A stretch of DNA of 31,117 nt from contig CAYMCQ010000049.1 in the NCBI GenBank assembly GCA_964389025.1, forward strand, positions 1 to 31,117. Direction: 5' to 3'. Origin of the DNA: CAYMCQ01 sp964389025 (GTDB lineage Bacteria; Verrucomicrobiota; Verrucomicrobiia; Limisphaerales; CAYMCQ01). Below are positions 26,829 to 31,117 of the stretch, in pieces. The translations under genes were made by a program, and so were the position numbers. Every line of letters begins with the position of its first letter. The stretch's first letter is position 1. The notes below the pieces were generated by a model that had not been told where the DNA came from, did not search any database, and saw nothing but the letters and a program-made list of their open reading frames with translations.

Positions 26829-27073
26829 CCTTCGATGGTGTCGCTGTTCCGGCGTTGTTGATGCGCAGAAGCCTGAAGGTGGATTTGCACTTGAATCCCA
26901 TGTCCATCGGTCCAAGCTCGATTTTCGCGCTAATTCTTTTCTTGTAGCCAGTTTCATTAATCGTTCGTCCATTTGTCACGGGACCATCGAACGCGGCCAA
27001 AAACAGGGTCAGCCTTGGTGTCACTTATACACATCACTGCTCTTAACGGGAACAAAAAAATGAGATAATTTAA

Positions 27074-27091
27074 GCAAGCCTTCCGGCTTGC
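27074..27091. repeat. Small perfect hairpin upstream of XRE gene
   Basis: GCAAGCC, loop TTCC, GGCTTGC. An outer TAAGC/GCTTA pairing adds a few bases. Read on the minus strand it begins GTAAGC, like the GTAR-ended palindromes elsewhere in the window. Confidence 0.65.
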
Positions 27092-27147
27092 GGGCTTACA
27101 CTGGCCGGTGGTTGCACCGCAGACGGCGGTCAGCGGTTTAATTTGAT

Positions 27148-27429
27148 ATGGCGATCAAGCAAACAAAGCGAATCGCGAAGCAGGCCAACGTCGAGGGGCC
27201 GCAGGTGCGGAAGTTTCGCATGGAGTCCGGGATGAGCCAGAAAGAACTGGCGGCGCGTTGCGAGGAGCGGGGCTTGAATCTGCCGCGCGGCACTCTGGCC
27301 AAGATCGAATCCCAAGTGCGGTTTGTCACGGCGCGCGAGCTGTTCATCATCGGCAAGGCGTTGACCGTGCCGATGGAACAATTTTATCCGGCCGGTTTCG
27401 GTGGCCGGCGCGTCCGGCACCAGGGCTGA
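27148..27429 (+). CDS. XRE-family helix-turn-helix regulator
   Basis: The 93-residue protein from ATG 27148 contains a Cro/C1-type HTH: VRKFRMESGMSQKELAARCE, then a longer-than-usual turn (ERGLNLPRGTLAKIESQVRF) and ARELFIIGKALTVPMEQFYP. It has no other domain. The basic N-terminal tail (KQTKRIAKQAN) may add DNA contacts. Its target is unknown; the gene stands alone on the plus strand. The last codons and stop overlap a 38-bp stretch that is a relic of a hisC 5' end, so the C-terminal residues (RRVRHQG) may come from neighbouring debris. Confidence 0.85.
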   Translation: MAIKQTKRIAKQANVEGPQVRKFRMESGMSQKELAARCEERGLNLPRGTLAKIESQVRFVTARELFIIGKALTVPMEQFYPAGFGGRRVRHQG

Positions 27430-27461
27430 CAGGTTGGAACTTTTTGCAGCGATGGATTTAT
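27424..27461 (-). pseudogene. Relic of a hisC 5' end
   Basis: This stretch matches 20471-20508, the beginning of hisC, at 33 of 38 positions. On the minus strand it reads INPSLQKVPTCQP, against INPSLQKVPTYQP in HisC. The match ends on the right at the AT-rich flank of the four-helix-bundle element and on the left at the XRE stop codon. It suggests that a second hisC-like gene once stood here, or that a copy of the gene start was moved. Confidence 0.7.
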
Positions 27462-27903
27462 TTTCAAAGTTTTAAATTTTGAGTCTTTAATTTTGAGTTC
27501 ACCGCTCCGGTTTGCGAAGTTTTGACTATGGCGGTGAGAATGCGAACAAGTTCCAAACATTCATTTTCCAGCGAAGCGACTCGTTGTTCGGGAACAGTTT
27601 TCGAATCGCGCAGCAATCTAAGCCAGTAGTGCGTTTCTCGCGCTTCTTTGGATGCGATGGACATCTTGGCTGTGAAATCTGCACGACTGATCCCCGCCAG
27701 CGCTTCCTCGATGTTGGAGCCGATGCCAGTGCCCGAACGCAAGAGCTGCCCGCTAATTTCATACTCCTTCTGGACCCGCAGCCACCTTGCCAGCGTGATG
27801 ATGCGCAACGCGAACGAGTAACTTTTATCCCTGACCACACTGGATTTCATTCAGCGCGGATGCTGCAACTAAAAACTAAAAATTTAAAACTAAAAATTTT
27901 ACA
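27461..27903. mobile_element. Candidate element: four-helix-bundle gene within AT-rich inverted repeats
   Basis: The left flank (27468-27489) reads AGTTTTAAATTTT, then G, AGT, C, TTTA. The reverse complement of the right flank gives AGTTTTAAATTTT, then T, AGT, T, TTTA, so 20 of 22 positions match. Both flanks have a loose 7-bp period (CTAAAAA and CTCAAAA types). Outside lie, on the left, a hisC relic and, on the right, the TAA stop codon of the DRTGG gene. No transposase motif is present. The mobile status is my inference; low complexity could explain part of the match. Confidence 0.5.
27464..27850 (-). CDS. Four-helix-bundle protein (23S rRNA intervening-sequence/bAvd-like family)
   Basis: The 128-residue protein shows the hallmarks of the family first known from intervening sequences in 23S rRNA genes and related to the Avd accessory proteins of diversity-generating retroelements. 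These are SYSFALRIITLARWL, LLRSGTGIGSNIEEALAG, DFTAKMSIASKEARETHYWL, RLLRDSK, and a last helix with ECLELVRILTAIVKT. Members form basic four-helix bundles that oligomerise and can bind nucleic acid. It is not inside an rRNA gene here and no reverse transcriptase is present. The last 11 residues (NSKLKTQNLKL) are encoded by the 7-bp-period flank, so the natural C-terminus was probably extended by the repeat. Confidence 0.88.
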   Translation of the reverse strand: MKSSVVRDKSYSFALRIITLARWLRVQKEYEISGQLLRSGTGIGSNIEEALAGISRADFTAKMSIASKEARETHYWLRLLRDSKTVPEQRVASLENECLELVRILTAIVKTSQTGAVNSKLKTQNLKL

Positions 27904-28990
27904 GCGACTCCAGAATTTTTTTCACGTTCACGTTTTTGGCGATGATGTCGCGGATGAGGGAAATTTTTTCCGCGTCGTTCGGGCGCGTTTTGACGATGAG
28001 GTCGTGGACTCTGGAGGCGACTTCATAACTGTCCTGCGCGGCGAGCAAAACCGGAAACGGCATCGCGCGGATCGCTTTCAAAACTTCCGGGCCGGGCCGG
28101 AGGTTTCCGGTCAAAACCACCCCCGCGAGGTTTGCTTCGCGCCAGGAAGGGCCGGTGGCGGCGGCCAGAACGATGTCCTCGCGATCTCCGGGCGTGATGA
28201 TCAGCACGCCACGCTTGAAAAAACGCATCGCATTGTTGACGCTCATCGCGCCAACAACCACGTCATCCACGAGATTGTGGATTTGTTTCGAGTCGTTCAA
28301 CGGCTCGGCTTTCAGCTCCTCGCGGATGAAATCAAGCGTTGGGCTGCACAAAATCCTCTCGTGCGGAATCACGCCGAGCAGTTCAAGCCCCTTGTGCTTT
28401 AGCCCGCGCCGCGCGAAGTCGGTGACATAATCCACCTTGGAGCCGATGACTTTGTTCAAAATGACGCCGATGATTTCCACGCCTTCCTTCTCAAACAACG
28501 CCTGATTCAAGGTGACTTCATCAATGGGCCTGCCGATGCCTCCCTGTGAAATGATGATGACTTTCGCGCCAAGGATTTTTGCGACGCGCGCGTTCGACAG
28601 GTCAAAAACCGAACCGACGCCCGCGTGTCCAGAGCCTTCGCACAGCACAAAATCTTTTTCCCATGAGACGCGGTCGAACGCCTTTTGTATTTTGCGGACG
28701 AGCGCGTCGTAATTTGCGGATTCAAGATATTTGCGCGTGAAATCCGGCTCGATGGCGATGGGACTCATGTCCACCAGCGGACAGTTGAGTTGATAGACGC
28801 TGTCCATCAGCACCGTGTCCTCGTCAATTTTTTGCTCGGCGATTTCGACGTAGCGCTGGCCGACCGGTTTGATGTAGCCGATGCGCGGAAATTTTTTCTG
28901 CATCGCCGCCAGCAAACCGAGCGACGTCGTGGTCTTGCCGTCGTTTTGACGCGTCGCGGCGATGAAAACGCGTGGAGTCTCGGTGTTCAT
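27899..28990 (-). CDS. P-loop/DRTGG protein: regulatory half of phosphate acetyltransferase, stand-alone
   Basis: The 363-residue protein has a BioD-like P-loop domain (RVFIAATRQNDGKTTTSLGL, Walker A at about residues 14-21; VLCEGSGHAGVGSVFDLSNA) and, from about residue 215, a DRTGG domain (VDDVVVGAMSVNNAMRFFKR, VLIITPGDREDIVLAA). This is the N-terminal architecture of long Pta enzymes such as that of E. coli, where it tunes activity. The catalytic part is the neighbouring gene upstream (29100-30152). It is therefore likely a regulatory subunit acting in trans, not a dethiobiotin synthase. The start is ATG 28990. The TAA stop lies at the edge of the AT-rich flank of the four-helix-bundle element. 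Confidence 0.88.
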   Translation of the reverse strand: MNTETPRVFIAATRQNDGKTTTSLGLLAAMQKKFPRIGYIKPVGQRYVEIAEQKIDEDTVLMDSVYQLNCPLVDMSPIAIEPDFTRKYLESANYDALVRKIQKAFDRVSWEKDFVLCEGSGHAGVGSVFDLSNARVAKILGAKVIIISQGGIGRPIDEVTLNQALFEKEGVEIIGVILNKVIGSKVDYVTDFARRGLKHKGLELLGVIPHERILCSPTLDFIREELKAEPLNDSKQIHNLVDDVVVGAMSVNNAMRFFKRGVLIITPGDREDIVLAAATGPSWREANLAGVVLTGNLRPGPEVLKAIRAMPFPVLLAAQDSYEVASRVHDLIVKTRPNDAEKISLIRDIIAKNVNVKKILESL

Positions 28991-28995
28991 GGATT

Positions 28996-29096
28996 TGGAG
29001 ATGGGAGATGGAAGTTAGAAGTTGGAACTGCAGCCAAGGTTGACGTTTGATTCTTTGGGGGCATTCCAACTCCTATCTTCCATCTCCTAACTTCTG
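28996..29096. repeat. Inverted pair of 7-bp-period arrays between the two Pta genes
   Basis: The left array (28996-29030) has TGGAGAT, GGGAGAT, GGAAGTT, AGAAGTT and GGAACTG. The right array (29062-29096) has CATTCCA, ACTCCTA, TCTTCCA, TCTCCTA and ACTTCTG, purine-rich against pyrimidine-rich. The spacer (29031-29061) is 31 bp and contains AGGTTGACGTTTGA, close to AGGTCGCGTTTGA in the spacer at 14931-14959. Confidence 0.82.
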
Positions 29097-29099
29097 TTT

Positions 29100-30152
29100 T
29101 CATTCACCCGGCAGTCGCTTGCCTGCGTCGGGGTAAAGTTCGTTGAAGCGAATCGCCTGCGCGCCGACGATGGCCGTGACGCCGAGAATGTCGTGCGAGT
29201 TCGAGCCGCGCGAAACGTCGGCGGCGGGGCGGTCAAGGCCGAGCAGAATTTGTCCGTAGGCATTTGCGCGCGCAGTGTGCTGAAGAAGTTTGCTGGCGAT
29301 GTTGCCGGAGTTCAGGTCGGGGAAAATCAAGACGTTCGCGAAGCCGGCCACTTTGTTGTCCGCCAATTTGCGCGCGGCGATTTCAGGAACGAGCGCGGCG
29401 TCCACCTGCAGTTCGCCTTCGAAATCAGCCTCGACATTTTTTTCGCGCGCCTTTTGTTTTGCCATTGCGGTCGCAGCCTGGACCTTCCCGACGGACGGGT
29501 GCGTTGCGCTGCCTTTAGTGGAAAAGGAGAGAAGGGCAACGCGCGGACGCGTGCCAAGGAGCTGGCGGGCCAGTTGCGCAGTCGAGATGGCGATGTCGGA
29601 AAGTTGCTCAACGGTCGGATCGGGAATGACGCCGCAATCGCCCATGAGCAGCACACCGTTTTCGCCGAAGCGGCCGTCCTCGATTTCCATGATCATGCAG
29701 CTTGAAGCGGTGGTGGCTTGCGGCGCGACTTTGACGATTTGAAACAGCGGGCGCAACACGCTGCCGGAAATCTGGTTGGTGCCGGAAACAAAACCATCGG
29801 CCTGGTGCATCGCCACCATCATCGCGCCGAAATAATTCGGGATGAGCATCGCCTCGCGCGCCTCTTGTTTGCGCAAACCTTTTGACTTTCGCAACAGATG
29901 GAAGCGGTGAGTGAAGTTGTCGAGATCGCTGCTTTCCGCTGGGTTGATGATGCGGATGCCTTCGAGGTTGATGCTTAATTCGGCGGCGACCTGTTTGATT
30001 TTGGTGCGGTCACCGAGTAGCATCGGCACGCCCAGGCGCAGCGAATAAAATTGCCGCGCCGCCTGCAAGACTCGTGGCTCCGCGCCTTCCGGAAAAACAA
30101 CGCGCTTGGGATGGCGCTGGAGTTTTTCGATGATGGTTCCGATAAAACGCAT
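29100..30152 (-). CDS. pta: Phosphate acetyltransferase, catalytic protein
   Basis: The 350-residue enzyme interconverts acetyl-CoA and acetyl phosphate. Family marks are RVVFPEGAEPRVLQAA, ADGFVSGTNQISGSVLRPLF, GVLLMGDCGVIPDPTVEQL, RVALLSFSTKGSATHPSVGK, FEGELQVDAALVPEIA, FPDLNSGNIASKLLQ and the C-terminal VTAIVGAQAIRFNELYP. Its length equals the short, catalytic-only form. The regulatory DRTGG part is encoded separately just downstream on the same strand, the reverse of the order in fused enzymes. No acetate kinase gene is visible in the window. It belongs to acetate overflow or acetate assimilation. Confidence 0.95.
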   Translation of the reverse strand: MRFIGTIIEKLQRHPKRVVFPEGAEPRVLQAARQFYSLRLGVPMLLGDRTKIKQVAAELSINLEGIRIINPAESSDLDNFTHRFHLLRKSKGLRKQEAREAMLIPNYFGAMMVAMHQADGFVSGTNQISGSVLRPLFQIVKVAPQATTASSCMIMEIEDGRFGENGVLLMGDCGVIPDPTVEQLSDIAISTAQLARQLLGTRPRVALLSFSTKGSATHPSVGKVQAATAMAKQKAREKNVEADFEGELQVDAALVPEIAARKLADNKVAGFANVLIFPDLNSGNIASKLLQHTARANAYGQILLGLDRPAADVSRGSNSHDILGVTAIVGAQAIRFNELYPDAGKRLPGE

Positions 30153-30255
30153 GGAAGTTTAGTAGCGGAGCGGCGGACAAAGCGCAATAACTCTCGCGAT
30201 GAATGAAGATGGCAACCCGTCAATAACGCGGCAGCCGGGTCGGCGGCTCGAATTT

Positions 30256-31117
30256 TTACGGAGCCTGCGAGTAGTTAAAGTATCCGATGAACATTTCGTC
30301 CCAGGTCTGATCGCCCCAGCCCACAGTTCGGCCTGGGGCGTAGAGTGAATTGGTGGTGGGAGGAAAGGTGCTGTAATCAATGTAAGCCGCCATCAATCCC
30401 TTGTTCAAGACCGAGTTGTCCCAGACTCCAGTGCATCTGATGTAAGTCCCCTTGGGCAAGTATTTGGGTTGAGCGAAGCGATAGGCAGTCTGCCAGGAAA
30501 AATCGTAGTGTGGAACGGAAACCAGCACTTCACTAAGCCCATTAGTGTAGACCGCTTCGTATTTGAAGCGGGCTCCTCGCGTATGCATGTGGGGACTCAT
30601 TTCATGCAGCCATACATTGGTTGTAAGCGCAGAAGATTGAGCTACAAACTGATATTCCTTTGTGTTCGGAGGGATTGAGAAACCTGAACTGGCGGCCGAA
30701 GTTTGTATCAAGGGATAAGCCGGTGCTATCGGCGTGGTATATAGACCAAGCTGACTATTGTCGTTCGTGGCATTCCCGATTGCGATGTAGTGGAGTTGGA
30801 ATGTCAGCGTGGTGCCGCTGGTCAAGAGCTTTCCGGTGTTGGGAGGAAACGCCCCCGGAGTCGACCCCGGAGCATATCCGGTCAAGAAACTGTTAACGGC
30901 ATTATCCAATCCTTGGAGGACCAAGATGTGGTGCACTACGGGTATCGTGCCGGGCAGAGGCACCGCAGCGCGGAGCCAGACATCGGGGCCATTGTAAGTG
31001 TAAGACGCATAACGATAATTGATGGTGCCGCTCGCAGGAATATTTTGGTTCCCCATCGGGACGATAATGTCGGGTGTTCCCAGCGAGGCTGGCCAGGCAA
31101 AGGGGTAGTTGGTCTGC
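30256..31117 (-). CDS. Copper type II monooxygenase-like protein, 5' end outside window
   Basis: The frame is open to the right edge; the visible part is 286 residues and begins before the window (YPFAWPASLGTPDIIVPMGN precedes the first internal ATG at 31056). Segments resemble the two copper sites of PHM/DBM-type monooxygenases. VHHILVLQG gives a His-His pair and LHYIAIGN a further His. SPHMHTRG gives H-x-H and DEMFIGYF the Met. Such proteins are frequent in Verrucomicrobia and Planctomycetes, often joined to cytochrome or thioredoxin-like parts at the N-terminus, which would lie outside. It is probably secreted or periplasmic. The substrate is unknown, and copper loading is inferred from ligands only. 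Confidence 0.72.
   Translation of the reverse strand, partial: QTNYPFAWPASLGTPDIIVPMGNQNIPASGTINYRYASYTYNGPDVWLRAAVPLPGTIPVVHHILVLQGLDNAVNSFLTGYAPGSTPGAFPPNTGKLLTSGTTLTFQLHYIAIGNATNDNSQLGLYTTPIAPAYPLIQTSAASSGFSIPPNTKEYQFVAQSSALTTNVWLHEMSPHMHTRGARFKYEAVYTNGLSEVLVSVPHYDFSWQTAYRFAQPKYLPKGTYIRCTGVWDNSVLNKGLMAAYIDYSTFPPTTNSLYAPGRTVGWGDQTWDEMFIGYFNYSQAP

Larger units (their letters stand above)
26541..27147. other. Long intergenic region with repeats and no supported gene
   Basis: This 600-bp gap lies between a minus-strand kinase and a plus-strand regulator, so it should contain both promoters. It holds a REP-like pair (26592-26698), a hairpin with a 10-G run (26800-26828) and a small hairpin (27074-27091). 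A 154-codon minus frame (26560-27024) runs through the REP pair and shows no known motif; I do not accept it as a gene, although the part around 26850-27000 could be gene debris. Confidence 0.5.

Noticed and set aside
26560..27024. 154-codon minus-strand frame
   Set aside because: It runs through a REP-like pair and the G-run hairpin and has no known motif; gene debris is possible but not shown.
27025..27033. DnaA box TTATACACA, possible origin
   Set aside because: A single match to the consensus with no cluster and no dnaA or dnaN nearby; chance is likely.
27464..27850. Intervening sequence of a 23S rRNA or a diversity-generating retroelement
   Set aside because: No rRNA sequence surrounds the gene, and no reverse transcriptase or variable-repeat pair is visible.
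27899..28990. bioD (dethiobiotin synthase)
   Set aside because: The P-loop domain is BioD-like, but the DRTGG domain and adjacency to pta identify the regulatory part of Pta; no other bio genes are present.

Overview
The window reads as a chromosomal segment of a GC-rich member of the Verrucomicrobiota (a Pedosphaera/Limisphaerales-like lineage is my guess). Signs are the Minf_1886-type protein known from Verrucomicrobia and Planctomycetes, an H-X9-DG pseudopilin, a planctomycete-type cytochrome c domain (PSCyt1) fused to an outer-membrane barrel, and many short palindromic and 7-bp-period repeats. No rRNA, tRNA, CRISPR array or recognisable transposase was seen.

Layout. Positions 1-4405 are accessory: a small hypothetical gene, an HNH-like zinc-ribbon protein beside a decayed copy of itself, a secreted nuclease/phosphatase overlapping a YHYH-domain gene, a divergent XRE regulator, and a PemK/MazF-type toxin-antitoxin pair whose toxin looks frameshifted. 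4470-10632 is a minus-strand housekeeping block (leuS, a 44-aa membrane peptide, Minf_1886 protein, M16 peptidase). 10730-17786 holds a cupredoxin, a pseudopilin, an ECF sigma/anti-sigma pair, and a two-gene cytochrome operon: an octaheme cytochrome followed by a cytochrome-barrel fusion. 17956-20518 carries argA and hisC. 20615-26540 is a signalling block: a lone receiver, then histidine kinase, receiver and hybrid kinase. 27148-30152 has an XRE regulator, a four-helix-bundle gene inside AT-rich inverted repeats, and a phosphate acetyltransferase split into two genes. The right edge holds a partial copper-monooxygenase-like gene.

How genes work together. The octaheme cytochrome and the barrel protein abut (TAA directly followed by ATG) and probably form an electron conduit across the outer membrane. 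The divergent ECF sigma/anti-sigma pair is a candidate regulator of it. The kinase and the next receiver overlap by ATGA and are likely partners. Pta and the DRTGG protein correspond to the catalytic and regulatory halves of long Pta enzymes.

The most unusual signal is the repeat layer. Arrays with 7-bp period, of several unrelated sequences, lie between genes and also in frame inside genes. leuS carries three of them plus one 8-bp-period array and one 102-bp palindrome, all without breaking the frame. Two arrays form inverted pairs around spacers of about 30 bp that share a motif, and a similar AT-rich inverted pair encloses the four-helix-bundle gene, which suggests an autonomous/non-autonomous element relationship. 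A second layer of palindromes repeatedly places its terminal GTAR so that TAR is the stop codon of the neighbouring gene.
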